Below are positions 44,106-54,071 of a stretch of 64,000 nt of DNA, piece by piece. The stretch lies in NCBI GenBank assembly GCA_022841625.1, contig JALHRD010000002.1, positions 124,001 to 188,000 on the forward strand, given 5' to 3'. The DNA is from Xanthobacteraceae bacterium. GTDB lineage: Bacteria > Pseudomonadota > Alphaproteobacteria > Rhizobiales > Xanthobacteraceae. Numbering within the stretch: position 1 is the first letter of the stretch; each line of letters starts with the position of its first letter. The translations under genes and the position numbers were made by a program. Under the pieces are notes generated by a model. That model had not been told where the DNA came from. It made no database searches and was given only the letters and a program-made list of their open reading frames with translations.

Positions 44106-45257
44106 CTACTTCACCCGGAACCGCGCGACCGCCGCTTCGTCGACTTCGACGCCAAGGCCGGTACCTGTCGGCAGCCCGACCGCGTGGTCGTGAATGGTCA
44201 GTGGGCGCCGCACGATATCCTCCGCCAGATAGAAATGCGTGAGGCTCACGCCCCAGTCGATATTCGGAACCGCGCAGGCCAGGTGCACGGCGGCCGCCGT
44301 TGCGACGCTCGATTCCGCGATCTTGGCGGCGACATTGACCTTGAGGCGCAGCCGCTGGCAGAGTCTGGCCGCCGCGCAAGCGGTGCTGAAGCCACCCAGC
44401 TTGATCAGCTTGAGCGAAACACCGGCCGCGCCGGCGCGGGCATTGCTGGTGACGTCGGCGAGTGCATGAATGCCCTCGTCGATGCCAAGCGGCACGCGCA
44501 GCCGCGCCAGGATCTTGAGGCCCGCGAGGTCATCATGTGGCAATGGCTGTTCGACAAAGGCGAGCCCGGCCTTGCGGGTGCGCTTGATATAGCGCTTGGC
44601 ATTGGCGAGCGTCAGGCCGCCATTGGCGTCGGCGCACAGCGGCACGCGCGGGCCGAGCGCGTCCCGAACGGCGAGCGTGCTGGCGATCTCATCGGCCAAT
44701 GGCTTGACGCCGATCTTGAGCTTGAAGAAATGGAAGCCCTCGCGTTGCTTGGCGTGCGCTTCGGCAATGTCCTGGTCCGGTGTGGCATTGCCGAGCAGCC
44801 ACATCGGGCGGACCGTCAGACGTTTTGGCTTCGCCGCGACGACATCGATCAGCCGCCGGCCGTCGGCGCGGCAGGTCAGGTCGAGCAGCGCCATTTCGAT
44901 GGCGGAATGCGCACCGGGATTGCCCACCAGGGCGCGGTGCAGCGCCGGGATGAGGGTCGGGTGGTTATGCGCATCCTGACCGATCAGCGCCGGCGCGAGA
45001 TGGTCGCGCACCGCCGCAACCAGCCCGCCCAATGTGTCGCCGGTCATGGTTGGGGCGGAGGCGGCCTCGCCCCAGCCCACGCTGCCATTGGCGGCCTCGA
45101 TCCGCACCAGCAGGTTCTCGGCCTTAGCGATGGTAATGCCCGACATCTTCATCGGACTCTTGAGCGGTAGCGCCACCGGAATGGCGTCGACACGGCGGAT
45201 CGGCAGCGGCGAATGCGCTGCGCTGTTCGTTGTTTTTGCTGGTGACCGCTCCGGCAT
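44106..45257 (-). CDS. enolase superfamily enzyme (muconate lactonizing subgroup type)
   Basis: The 383-residue protein has the N-terminal capping domain and the barrel with FKLKIG (KxK catalytic lysines), CADANGG, FVEQP and GIDEG metal ligands in order. This pattern places it in the MLE subgroup, which includes cycloisomerases, racemases and dipeptide epimerases. Because it is encoded with a peptide ABC transporter, a dipeptide or N-acyl amino acid epimerase role is possible. It starts 13 bases after the DppC-like gene. Confidence 0.88.
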   Translation of the reverse strand: MPERSPAKTTNSAAHSPLPIRRVDAIPVALPLKSPMKMSGITIAKAENLLVRIEAANGSVGWGEAASAPTMTGDTLGGLVAAVRDHLAPALIGQDAHNHPTLIPALHRALVGNPGAHSAIEMALLDLTCRADGRRLIDVVAAKPKRLTVRPMWLLGNATPDQDIAEAHAKQREGFHFFKLKIGVKPLADEIASTLAVRDALGPRVPLCADANGGLTLANAKRYIKRTRKAGLAFVEQPLPHDDLAGLKILARLRVPLGIDEGIHALADVTSNARAGAAGVSLKLIKLGGFSTACAAARLCQRLRLKVNVAAKIAESSVATAAAVHLACAVPNIDWGVSLTHFYLAEDIVRRPLTIHDHAVGLPTGTGLGVEVDEAAVARFRVK

Positions 45258-45269
45258 CGGAGCGGGAGC

Positions 45270-46163
45270 TTACACCTTGAACCGCGGGTCGAGATAGTCG
45301 CGTAGGCTATCGCCGAACAGATTGAAGGCGAATACCGCCAGGCTGATCGCCAAGCCCGGGAACAGGATCAGCCACGGCGCCTCGCGATAGAAGTCGGCGG
45401 CATTGCCGGACAGCATGAGCCCCCAGGCCGGCGTCGGCTCGGTGACTCCAAGGCCGAGGAACGACAACGAGGCTTCCAGCAGGATCGCCTGCGCCATGAA
45501 GGCGGTGAACATGATCAGGTAGGGCGCCGCGACGTTGGGCGCCATATGGCGGAAGATAATGCGGCTGTCGGAATAACCGGCGGCGCGGGCGGCGTCGATA
45601 TAAGGCATGACCCGGATGCTGAGCGCAGCCGCGCGCACGACTCGGCACACCCGCGGTACGATCGGGATGGCGATGGCGACAATCAGATTGATGTCGATCC
45701 CGAAGATCACAGCGGTTTTCAGCGCCGCGACCACGACCAGCGCCAGGACGATGATCGGAAATGCCAGCAGGATATCCATGAAGCGCTGGATCCAATCGTC
45801 GATCCGGCCGCCGAAATAGGCCGATGCAATGCCGAGAATGGCGCCGAGCGTTGCGCCGAAAAACGACGAGGTGAGGCTGATCACCAGCGCGGTACGCGCG
45901 CCGTGAATGATGCGGGAGAAGATATCGCGGCCGTAAGCATCGGTTCCGGCCCAATGTTCCCATGACGGCGGTTGCAGAATGGCGGCGAAATCAATGCGCA
46001 GCGGGTCATGGGGCGACACCCACTCCGAGAAAATGCCGGCAACCGTCATCAGCAAGATGATGACGAAACTCAGCGCTCCGAGTGGCTGCTGCGCGGCAAA
46101 GTCGCGAATCGCGCCGCGTGGGCGGCTTGCGGTCGAAGCGGGTGGGGAGGCGATCGCGGTCAT
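45270..46163 (-). CDS. ABC transporter permease (DppC/OppC type)
   Basis: The 297-residue permease has the OppC N-terminal soluble piece (FSEWVSPHDPLRIDF), then HWAGTDAYGRDIFSRIIHG and about six membrane segments. The EAA loop is DAARAAGYSDSRIIFRHMAP. It overlaps the DppB-like gene by four bases. It forms the inner membrane pore with that protein. Confidence 0.93.
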   Translation of the reverse strand: MTAIASPPASTASRPRGAIRDFAAQQPLGALSFVIILLMTVAGIFSEWVSPHDPLRIDFAAILQPPSWEHWAGTDAYGRDIFSRIIHGARTALVISLTSSFFGATLGAILGIASAYFGGRIDDWIQRFMDILLAFPIIVLALVVVAALKTAVIFGIDINLIVAIAIPIVPRVCRVVRAAALSIRVMPYIDAARAAGYSDSRIIFRHMAPNVAAPYLIMFTAFMAQAILLEASLSFLGLGVTEPTPAWGLMLSGNAADFYREAPWLILFPGLAISLAVFAFNLFGDSLRDYLDPRFKV

Positions 46164-47116
46164 GTCCCGTACCTGATGCGCGGGTCAAACACAGCATAGA
46201 GCAGGTCGACAATCAGATTGACGAAGATGTAGGCGACCGCCAGCATCATCACCATGCCTTGAATTAAGGTGAAATCGCTGCGCGATACGCTCTGCACGAA
46301 CAGTTTGCCGATGCCGTTGAGGTTGAACACCTGCTCGGTGACCACCAGCCCGCCGATCAAAAAAGCGAATTCGATGCCGATCACGGTGATCGCGGGCAGT
46401 AGCGCGTTGCGCAAGGCGTGCCGCGAGATCACCTTGTTCTCGAAGACGCCTTTGGCGCGCGCGGTGCGGATGTAGTCTTCGTTGAGAACTTCGAGCAGCG
46501 AAGAACGGATCATGCGCGCAACCACCGCGCAATAACGGTAGCCGACCGCCATCGCCGGCCAGATGAGCTGGGTCAGATTGGCGACGGGATCGACGTGAAT
46601 CGGCGTGAAGGTGATCGGTGGCAACCAATTATAGTAATACAGCAGCGCCATCATGATCAGCATGCCGAACCAGAACGACGGAATCGAAAGTCCGCCGATT
46701 GTCACGATACGCACGACATAGTCCACCCAGGTGCCGCGCATCAGCGCTGCCATGGTTCCCAAGGGAATCGCGAGCAGCACCGCAAAGATCGTGGCCATGA
46801 TCGCGACCTGGAGCGACAGCGCAAGCCGTAACGAAATCTCCTCGGTCACGGGCCGTTCGGTCCACAGCGAGATGCCGAGATCGAGCTTTGCCAATCCGTA
46901 CATATAGTCGCCGAATTGGTAGATCAGCGGCTTGTCGAGACCGAACCGCTTGCGTTCGGCATCGATCACCTCCTGCGATACCGTGCCGCCGTCGCCGCGT
47001 AGTTTGACCTCGATCACGTCGCCCGGCACCACCCGCAGCATGAAAAATACCAGCACCGCTACCCCGAGCAGGGTGGGGATCACCATCAGCAGTCGTTGGA
47101 GCGTGTAGCGAAGCAT
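46160..47116 (-). CDS. ABC transporter permease (DppB/OppB type)
   Basis: The 318-residue permease opens with MLRYTLQRLLMVIPTLLGVA, the DppB/OppB hallmark. The EAA loop is near YIRTARAKGVFENKVISRH. Six membrane segments are visible. It pairs with the overlapping DppC-like permease. Confidence 0.93.
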   Translation of the reverse strand: MLRYTLQRLLMVIPTLLGVAVLVFFMLRVVPGDVIEVKLRGDGGTVSQEVIDAERKRFGLDKPLIYQFGDYMYGLAKLDLGISLWTERPVTEEISLRLALSLQVAIMATIFAVLLAIPLGTMAALMRGTWVDYVVRIVTIGGLSIPSFWFGMLIMMALLYYYNWLPPITFTPIHVDPVANLTQLIWPAMAVGYRYCAVVARMIRSSLLEVLNEDYIRTARAKGVFENKVISRHALRNALLPAITVIGIEFAFLIGGLVVTEQVFNLNGIGKLFVQSVSRSDFTLIQGMVMMLAVAYIFVNLIVDLLYAVFDPRIRYGT

Positions 47117-47127
47117 TTGATTTGTCT

Positions 47128-47278
47128 CGTGTCCCGGGCGCAGTGCAGCATGAGCGAAGCGAAATGATGCGCTGCAGACCCGGGATCCCGGTTACGCAAG
47201 CGATACAATAAACCGGGGTCCCGGATCAGCAGCGCGCCGCTTCGCAAGAGCTTCGCGCTGCGCTGCGTCCGGGACACG
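47128..47278. repeat. imperfect palindromic REP-like element between SBP and permease genes
   Basis: The ends CGTGTCCCGGGCGCAGTGCA and the complement of GCTGCGTCCGGGACACG form a long hairpin. Internal inverted pieces include GAGCGAAGCG and repeated GCGCTGCG. Elements of this shape are dispersed in Bradyrhizobiaceae intergenic regions. It may buffer or attenuate expression between the binding-protein and permease genes. Confidence 0.65.
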
Positions 47279-47284
47279 CCGGCG

Positions 47285-48868
47285 CTACTGATTTAACCAC
47301 ACGCCCTCAAGTTGGGCACCGAGATTGTGGCTGGGTGACATGTCCCAGCCCATGACAATCCGGTGGGTCGGCACGATGCGGTGCCACCACAGGATCGGCT
47401 GCTGATAGGCTTGCTCGAACACGCGACGTTCGAACGCGCGGATCATCGCCTTGCGCTTCTCGATGTCGCGTTCGCGCACATGGTCGTCGTAAAGCTTGTC
47501 GAGTTCGCGATCGATCGCGCGCGAGAGGTTTTGCGGCGAGCGGTCATGAGACAGGTATTTGGCCAGCGCGAGGGTGGAGTCGTCCATGAACAGGTTGGAG
47601 AAGTCGATCGCGACTTCGTGGTTGCCGGCGTTCATGGCTGCGATATAGGGCGCGGTGTCGAACTGCTTGTGGTCGGCCGTCACGCCGATCTGGCGCCATT
47701 GGTCGACCAGGAAAATACCGGCTGGTGTATAAGGCTGCGCCAGATTGCGGTTGTGCAGAACGAATTTGAGGTTCGGTACGCCGGCGTCTTGCAGCAGCTT
47801 GCGAGCTTGCGCGCGCGCAGCTGTCATGTCCTTGGCATAGCCTGGTAGCTTGACCAGTTCCTCAGGTGGCGTCGCCATCGGCGAGCCCGGCCGGATCAGG
47901 CCGCCGACCGACCGCATGGTCGAGATCTTCGACAGGCCGGCGCTGCCGCCCCAGCGGTCGATCGCCATCAGCAGGGCGCGGCGCACGCGCGGGTCGTCGA
48001 ACGGCTTCTTCTCGACGTTGAAGGCAACCAGTAGATTGAGCGTCCAGCTCGATTCCTCGATGCGGATTTTGTCACCCATCGCGCCGACCAGGCGATCGCG
48101 CTCGGCCGGCGAGATACCGCGGAATTCGCCGAGCAATTGTCCGCCCTGCACCGCATTTAGCATCGCCGCGGCCTGCAGCGTGAACACGCCGCGGAAGCCG
48201 TCGAGATAGGGCAGGCCTTTCTTGAAATAATTGTCGTTGCGCTGGCCGGTGACGTGGCTGCCTTTGACGTGCTCGCCAAACACGAACGGGCCCGTGCCGT
48301 TGATCTTATTGCGCGGCGCATTGGGGTCGGCGGCGATATCCTTAGCGGAATAGATGCAGTTCCACGGTGAGGCGAAATGCTCAATCATCGACGCGTTGAC
48401 CGCTTTCATCCGGAAGACGACGGTCTGGGCGTCTGGCGTCTCGATGGTTCCGATGTCCGCGAAGGTGGCTTGGCGCGGCGACACCACGCCTTTCGGCGGA
48501 TTGCGCATGCGATCATAGGTCGCCTTAACGTCGGTGGATGTTAGCGTCGTGCCGTCGTGGAACCGCACGTTTTGATGCAGCTTGAACGTATAGGTCATCA
48601 GATCGGGCGCGATCGTCCAGGATGAGGCGAGGTCGCCTTCGACGTCGGGGAATTTCTTGAGATTGAAGCGCACCAGGGTCGAATAGAACGGCGCCGAGAA
48701 GTGCAGCGTCGCATAGGTTTCACTGCCGTGGCAGTCGTAGTTCGGGGTCTCGGCGCTGATCGCAAAATTCAAGGTGCCGCCGCGCTTGGGTTGCTGCGCG
48801 TCCGCCGGAACGGTTGCGCCGGCCAGCGCAAATGCGAGCATCCCGGCAATTCCAAACAAGGCCTTCAT
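47285..48868 (-). CDS. ABC transporter substrate-binding protein, family 5 (peptide/nickel type)
   Basis: The 527-residue periplasmic protein has a signal peptide (MKALFGIAGMLAFALAGATV, cleavage near ADA-QQP). The SBP_bac_5 fold follows: KRGGTLNFAISAETPNYD, LASSWTIAPDLMTYTFKLH and VRFHDGTTLT. Family 5 proteins bind peptides, opines, nickel or sugars. It is separated from the permeases by a REP-like repeat. Confidence 0.92.
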   Translation of the reverse strand: MKALFGIAGMLAFALAGATVPADAQQPKRGGTLNFAISAETPNYDCHGSETYATLHFSAPFYSTLVRFNLKKFPDVEGDLASSWTIAPDLMTYTFKLHQNVRFHDGTTLTSTDVKATYDRMRNPPKGVVSPRQATFADIGTIETPDAQTVVFRMKAVNASMIEHFASPWNCIYSAKDIAADPNAPRNKINGTGPFVFGEHVKGSHVTGQRNDNYFKKGLPYLDGFRGVFTLQAAAMLNAVQGGQLLGEFRGISPAERDRLVGAMGDKIRIEESSWTLNLLVAFNVEKKPFDDPRVRRALLMAIDRWGGSAGLSKISTMRSVGGLIRPGSPMATPPEELVKLPGYAKDMTAARAQARKLLQDAGVPNLKFVLHNRNLAQPYTPAGIFLVDQWRQIGVTADHKQFDTAPYIAAMNAGNHEVAIDFSNLFMDDSTLALAKYLSHDRSPQNLSRAIDRELDKLYDDHVRERDIEKRKAMIRAFERRVFEQAYQQPILWWHRIVPTHRIVMGWDMSPSHNLGAQLEGVWLNQ

Positions 48869-48923
48869 GGCAATTCCTCCGTTGGTGTCCCGCGCCGGTT
48901 AGCCGAAAGTGGCGTTCCGATCG

Positions 48924-50969
48924 TCATGCTTTGTGGCAGGCCACGATATGTCGTGGCCCGATTTGTCGTGTTTGGGGAATCTCGCGCCGACAGGCGTCGT
49001 CCGCAAGTGGGCAGCGGGTGTGAAACACGCAGCCCGATGGCGGGTTCAAGGGCGATGGTATCTCGCCCTTGAGCGTCCGTGGCGCGCGCGCGCGTTCGAC
49101 CCGCGGATCGGGGATTGGCGCGGCGTCGAGCAGCGCCTGGGTGTAGGGGTGCTTGGGGTTGGCATAGAGCTCGTCGCGGTCGGCGACCTCCACGATGCGG
49201 CCCAGATACATCACCGCCACCCGATCGGAAATATGCCGCACCACTGCGAGGTCGTGGGCAATGAATAGGTAGCTAAGGTTGAGCCGGGATTGCAGATCTT
49301 CGAGCAGATTGATGATCTGGCCCTGGATCGAAACGTCGAGCGCGGATACTGGCTCATCGCACACAATGAAGCGCGGCTCGAGCGCCAGCGCGCGTGCAAT
49401 GCCGACGCGTTGGCGCTGGCCGCCCGACAGCTGGTGCGGATAGCGTTCCGCCATATAGTCGAACAGGCCGACTTGTCGCAGCAGTTCGGCGACGCGCTCC
49501 TCCTGCTCCTTCTTGGTCTTGGCCAGTTGGTAGACGTGCAACGGTTCGGCGATGATCTGGCCAACCGTCATGCGCGGATTAAGCGAGGAGTAAGGATCCT
49601 GAAAGATCACCTGAATGCCACGGCGGGTTTCGCGCATCTCGCGGGGCGAGCGGTGCGTGATGTCGACGCCGGAAAAGCTGATCGTGCCACCGGTGGCTTC
49701 TTCGAGCTTGAGAACTGTGCGTCCGACTGTGGTTTTGCCGCAGCCGGATTCGCCAACCAGTCCCAGCGTTTCGCCCGGCGCGATAGTGAATGACACGTTG
49801 TCGACCGCTTTCACCGTCGCCATTTTTGACGACAGCATGCCGGAGCCACTGAGCGGCACCAAAAAATATTTGCGCAGCGCGTCGACCTTCAGGATCGGTT
49901 CGGCGGTCTCGGTGGTTGACGCGGTCGCTGCGGACTTGGCCGGCAGGCTTGCCGGCACCAGCGTTCCGGCGACAATTTCGTCGGCGCGGATGCAGGCGGT
50001 GGCATGGTTGGGCGCGAGATCGCGCAATGTCATTTCGGTCGCAACGCAGGCGTCGCGGCGAAAAGGGCAGCGCGGCGCAAAGCGGCAGCCCGGCGGCGGC
50101 GCGCGCAGATCGGGCGGCAGGCCCTCAATGGTTTCGAGTTTGACGTCGCGCGGCAGGTCGAGCCGCGGCACCGAACGCATCAGCCCGATTGTATAGGGAT
50201 GCAGCGGCCGCAGGAAAACGTCGTCGGCGGTGCCGCGCTCGATGATGTGTGCCGCATACATCACATTGACGCGGTCGGCGTAGCGGGCGACCACGCCGAG
50301 ATTATGGGTGATGATGATCATCGCGATGTTGAGCCGCCGCGATAGATCCTTCATCAGTTCGAGGATCTGTGCCTGGATGGTGACGTCAAGCGCGGTGGTG
50401 GGTTCGTCGGCGATAATGAGTTTTGGATTGCAGGCAAGCCCGATTGCGATCATCACGCGCTGACGCATGCCGCCGGAGAGCTGGTGCGGATATTGTTGCA
50501 GCCGCCGCGCGCCGTCGGTGATGCCAACGAGTTGCAGCAGTTCGAGTGCGCGCGCCTGTGCCGCATCCTTGGTCATCTTCAGATGGATGAACAGGGGCTC
50601 CATGATCTGCTCGCCGATCGAGAGCACCGGATTGAGCGAGGTCATCGGCTCCTGGAAGATCATCGCGATGTCGCGGCCGCGAATTGCGCGCATTTCCTCG
50701 GCCGACAAGGTTAAGAGGTCGCGGCCTTCGAACAGCACGCGGCCCCGGGTTACCCGGCCGGCGGGCTTGGCCAACAGGCCCATGATCGCGAGCGACGATA
50801 CCGACTTGCCGCAGCCCGACTCGCCCACGATCGCGACCGTTTCGCCGCGGTTGACGGTGTAGGAAATGCCGTCAACCGCATGCACGACACCGCGCGAAGT
50901 GTCGAACTGGACGTGCAAATCTTCGACGGCGAGCAATGGCGCGCCGCCTCCCACGGAGTCGCGCCTCAT
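48924..50969 (-). CDS. fused dual ATPase of the peptide ABC transporter (DppD-DppF type)
   Basis: The 681-residue protein has two complete nucleotide-binding domains. The first has GESGCGKS (49-56) and LSGGMRQRV, and the second has GESGCGKT and LSGGQRQRV. Each ends with the oligopeptide/dipeptide C-terminal segment (CRFAPRCPF and CVFHTRCPL). The cysteine-rich tails can carry an iron-sulphur cluster in some members. ATG 50969 is chosen; earlier non-ATG starts add unrelated residues. It is the first gene of the transport cluster. Confidence 0.92.
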   Translation of the reverse strand: MRRDSVGGGAPLLAVEDLHVQFDTSRGVVHAVDGISYTVNRGETVAIVGESGCGKSVSSLAIMGLLAKPAGRVTRGRVLFEGRDLLTLSAEEMRAIRGRDIAMIFQEPMTSLNPVLSIGEQIMEPLFIHLKMTKDAAQARALELLQLVGITDGARRLQQYPHQLSGGMRQRVMIAIGLACNPKLIIADEPTTALDVTIQAQILELMKDLSRRLNIAMIIITHNLGVVARYADRVNVMYAAHIIERGTADDVFLRPLHPYTIGLMRSVPRLDLPRDVKLETIEGLPPDLRAPPPGCRFAPRCPFRRDACVATEMTLRDLAPNHATACIRADEIVAGTLVPASLPAKSAATASTTETAEPILKVDALRKYFLVPLSGSGMLSSKMATVKAVDNVSFTIAPGETLGLVGESGCGKTTVGRTVLKLEEATGGTISFSGVDITHRSPREMRETRRGIQVIFQDPYSSLNPRMTVGQIIAEPLHVYQLAKTKKEQEERVAELLRQVGLFDYMAERYPHQLSGGQRQRVGIARALALEPRFIVCDEPVSALDVSIQGQIINLLEDLQSRLNLSYLFIAHDLAVVRHISDRVAVMYLGRIVEVADRDELYANPKHPYTQALLDAAPIPDPRVERARAPRTLKGEIPSPLNPPSGCVFHTRCPLADDACRREIPQTRQIGPRHIVACHKA

Positions 50970-51034
50970 CGCGGTCTTCGCTGTCAGGGCTTGATCGAGC
51001 AACGTGGCGTTCCGCCCGCGAATTGTGGAGTAAT

Positions 51035-51057
51035 GGTTGTATAGTGTGGTTGTATAG
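51035..51057 (-). promoter_or_regulatory. tandem 10-base direct repeat upstream of the ABC operon
   Basis: The motif CTATACAACC (minus strand) occurs twice with a 3-base spacer, 66-88 bases before the dual ATPase start. Such a tandem array suggests an operator for a GntR- or similar regulator. No regulator gene lies beside it. Confidence 0.4.
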
Positions 51058-51219
51058 AGCCAGCCTATATCGCATTGGCATTGGCTGGACCACCCCGGGC
51101 GCCGATTTGCCACTGCTACCTTTGTCGGATTGGCAGTTTTCCCCGCGATTGTCCGACCGAAACGGCAAGATTTTGGTCCTATGGGGAGCCGGTCACCGCG
51201 CTGCTGGCTGCAAATGCGG

Positions 51220-52389
51220 CTACTCCCCGATCTCCTTCAGAATCTCCTCGGTATGCTCGCCGAGCCGTGGCGAGGGGCGCGGACTGGCCATCGGCTGCCC
51301 GCCGATCACCAGTGGCGAACGCACACCGGGGATGGTGCCGCCTTTCGCAGCGGCGCTCGGCAGGGCAAGCTTGACGCCGCGATGGATCACCTGCGGATCT
51401 TTGAACACCTGTTCGAGCGTGTTGATCGGGCCGGCCGGCACGCCGACCGCTTCGAGTTTGGCCAATAATTCCGCGCCGGTCATGCGCTTGCAGAGTTCGG
51501 TCAACCGGCCGATCAGCGCATCGCGGTGCGCCAGCCGTGCGGTGTTGTCTTTATACTCTGGCTGCTCCGCCAGCGACGGCTCGCCGAGCACACCGCACAG
51601 CTTCACGAATTGGCTGTCATTGCCGGTGGCGATGATGATGTGGCCGTCGGCGACTGGGAACACCTGGTAGGGCACGATGTTGGGATGGGCATTGCCGATC
51701 CGCACCGGGATGTCACCAGTGACCAGGTAGTTGAGCGCCTGGTTTGCCAGCATGCCGACCTGGGTGTCGACCAGCGCACCGTCAACCAGCGTGCCGCAGC
51801 CGGTCTTGTTGCGTTCGATCACCGCCGCGAGAATGCCGACCACCGCATAGACGCCGGTCATGATGTCGGCAATCGGGACGCCAGCGCGGGTTGGTTCGCC
51901 ATCCGCCGCGCCAGTCAAGCTCATGAAACCACCCATGCCTTGCGCCATGAGATCGTAGCCGGCGCGTGATGCATAAGGTCCGGTCTGTCCGAAGCCGGTG
52001 ACCGAGCAATAGATCAGCCGCGGAAATTCCTTGGCCATGCTGTCGTAATCGAGGCCAAACTTTTTGAGGCCGCCGACCTTGAAATTCTCGATCAGTACAT
52101 CGGAACGCGCGGCGAGCTTCTTGACCAGGCGTTGGCCTTCCGCGGTTTCAAAATCGAGTTCGATCGAACGCTTGCCGCGATTGGCGCCGTGGAAATAAGC
52201 GGCGCCAAGGTGGCTGCCGTCGGCCGCCGGCACGAATGGCGGGCCCCAGCCGCGGGTGTCGTCGCCGGCGCCCTTACGCTCGACCTTGATCACGTCAGCG
52301 CCGAGATCGGCCAGCAGCTGCCCCGCCCAGGGCCCAGCTAGGATGCGGGCAAGTTCGAGGACGCGCAATCCGGCAAGCGGGCCCGGCAT
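51220..52389 (-). CDS. CaiB/BaiF family (type III) CoA-transferase
   Basis: The 389-residue protein opens with [21 protein letters not shown], the family hallmark, and has [29 protein letters not shown] and [16 protein letters not shown]. The catalytic aspartate lies in [11 protein letters not shown]. It transfers CoA between carboxylic acids. AAGGAGAG precedes ATG 52389. The malonyl-CoA decarboxylase gene starts 277 bases away on the other strand. Confidence 0.93.
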   Translation of the reverse strand: MPGPLAGLRVLELARILAGPWAGQLLADLGADVIKVERKGAGDDTRGWGPPFVPAADGSHLGAAYFHGANRGKRSIELDFETAEGQRLVKKLAARSDVLIENFKVGGLKKFGLDYDSMAKEFPRLIYCSVTGFGQTGPYASRAGYDLMAQGMGGFMSLTGAADGEPTRAGVPIADIMTGVYAVVGILAAVIERNKTGCGTLVDGALVDTQVGMLANQALNYLVTGDIPVRIGNAHPNIVPYQVFPVADGHIIIATGNDSQFVKLCGVLGEPSLAEQPEYKDNTARLAHRDALIGRLTELCKRMTGAELLAKLEAVGVPAGPINTLEQVFKDPQVIHRGVKLALPSAAAKGGTIPGVRSPLVIGGQPMASPRPSPRLGEHTEEILKEIGE

Positions 52390-52480
52390 GGAAGCTCTCC
52401 TTAACTGAATGCTAAAGCGGCGCGCGCGGGACTTGCGCCGCCAAATCGGTGTTTCTCTGACGTGCCGGCGGTAACTTGTC

Positions 52481-52553
52481 CAGTGCCCCGTTTCCGAAGT
52501 TCGTGATACATGGCAGCAACCACTTATAAGAACTTCAGAAACCAAGGGGCTAG
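52481..52553. repeat. dispersed palindromic repeat, copy A
   Basis: The stretch opens AGTGCCCCGTTTCCGAAGTT and ends with AAGAACTTCAGAAACCAAGG. The two ends are inverted to each other. It closely resembles 60194-60267, sharing TTTCCGAAGTTCGTG and AAACCAAGG at the same positions. Confidence 0.7.
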
Positions 52554-52666
52554 GGCCGGTTTGTTAAAGCCATGCTAGGGATGCGTATTAGGCCGCCGGC
52601 AGTGAATTGTGTGTATGTCATGGGGTGCCTATTTTTCAGGGCCGGCATGGCAATGGAACGGCGCCC

Positions 52667-54019
52667 GTGAATAGCTCTTTTTTCAGCGATATGCTGCAAA
52701 CCATCGCGGATCGCGGCCGCGCGCTGATCGCGCGCGACCGGCGCTCGCCGACCGAGCAGAGCTCGGCCAATCTGGTTGAGCTTTGCGATCAGCTTCTGTC
52801 GGGGCGTGGTGAGGCCTCGGGCGTGGCGCTGGCCAGCGAGATTCTTGCGCATTACGCGGAAGCGACCTCGGGCGCACGGGTGGCGCTGTTTGAGAGCTTG
52901 GCGTCAAAATTCGGTCCCGATCATGGCCGGCTTGGCGCCGCGATCGAGGCGTGGCGCGCAAGCCCAACCGATGTCACGGCGGCGGCCGTTCATCTGGCGG
53001 CCGAGCCGCGCCGGCAGGAGTTGTTGCGGCGGCTCAATCTCGCTCCCGGCGGCACCGCAGCGCTGGTGCGAATGCGTGAACACCTTATCGACGCGCTTGA
53101 GCGCCGCGCCGATCTCGCACCCGTCGACCGCGATTTCGTTCACATGTTTTCGTCCTGGTTCAACCGCGGCTTCCTGGTGTTGCGCCGGATCGACTGGTCG
53201 ACGCCGGCGAGCGTGCTGGAGCGGATTATCCGCTATGAGGCGGTGCATCGCATCAACGGCTGGGACGATCTGCGCCGGCGCATCGATCCGCCGGACCGGC
53301 GCTGCTATGCCTTCTTTCATCCCGCGCTGGTCGACGATCCGCTGATCTTCGTCGAGGTCGCGTTGACCCGCGAGATTCCCGGCGCGATCGATCCGATCCT
53401 CGCGGCGCAAGACGAACCGCTTCAGAAGCAACAAGCGACCACCGCGGTGTTCTATTCGATCTCCAACTGCCAGCGTGGACTCGCGGGGGTTTCGTTTGGC
53501 AATTTCCTGATCAAACAGGTCGCCGAAGAGATTGCGCGCGAACATCCCAAGCTTGCGCGTTTCGTGACGCTATCGCCGGTGCCGGGATTTGCCGCGTGGC
53601 TGCGCCGTGAACGGGCGGTGGAAAACTCGCCGACGTTTAAGCCGGAGGAGCGCGCGGTGTTATCGAAGCTCGACAGCCCGGGCTGGTGGCGCAACGATCC
53701 GCTGCCGCTCAAGGAACCGCTGTTGCGGGCCGCAACCTGGTATTTCCTCAATGCCAAGACGCGCAATGGCGCACCGCTCGATCCGGTGGCGCGATTCCAT
53801 CTCGGTAATGGCGCGCGGCTCGAACAGATCAATTGGCTCGCCGATACGTCCGAGCGCGGGATCGCGCAATCGTATGGCGTGATGGTGAATTATCTTTACG
53901 AACTCGACGATATCGAGGCGAATCATGAAGCCTATGCGCAACAGCGCACCGTGGTGGCATCGAGCGCCGTAACGCGTCTCATGCGCACGCCGGCGGCAAA
54001 ACTCGCGTCGCTGTTTTAG
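52667..54019 (+). CDS. malonyl-CoA decarboxylase
   Basis: The 450-residue protein decarboxylates malonyl-CoA to acetyl-CoA. It has the helical N-terminal domain and the acetyltransferase-like domain with CYAFFHPALVDDPLIFVEVA, VFYSISNCQRGLAGVSFGNF and ARFHLGNGARLEQINWLAD. The C-terminal YLYELDDIEANHEAY is typical. GTG 52667 is the best start although the ribosome site is weak; ATG 52691 is the next choice. It may act with the nearby CaiB-type CoA-transferase on malonate. Confidence 0.94.
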   Translation: MNSSFFSDMLQTIADRGRALIARDRRSPTEQSSANLVELCDQLLSGRGEASGVALASEILAHYAEATSGARVALFESLASKFGPDHGRLGAAIEAWRASPTDVTAAAVHLAAEPRRQELLRRLNLAPGGTAALVRMREHLIDALERRADLAPVDRDFVHMFSSWFNRGFLVLRRIDWSTPASVLERIIRYEAVHRINGWDDLRRRIDPPDRRCYAFFHPALVDDPLIFVEVALTREIPGAIDPILAAQDEPLQKQQATTAVFYSISNCQRGLAGVSFGNFLIKQVAEEIAREHPKLARFVTLSPVPGFAAWLRRERAVENSPTFKPEERAVLSKLDSPGWWRNDPLPLKEPLLRAATWYFLNAKTRNGAPLDPVARFHLGNGARLEQINWLADTSERGIAQSYGVMVNYLYELDDIEANHEAYAQQRTVVASSAVTRLMRTPAAKLASLF

Positions 54020-54071
54020 TCGACGCTACCCGCGCGCCGGTTTGTGTCCCCGCAGGCGCGGGCATAATTCT

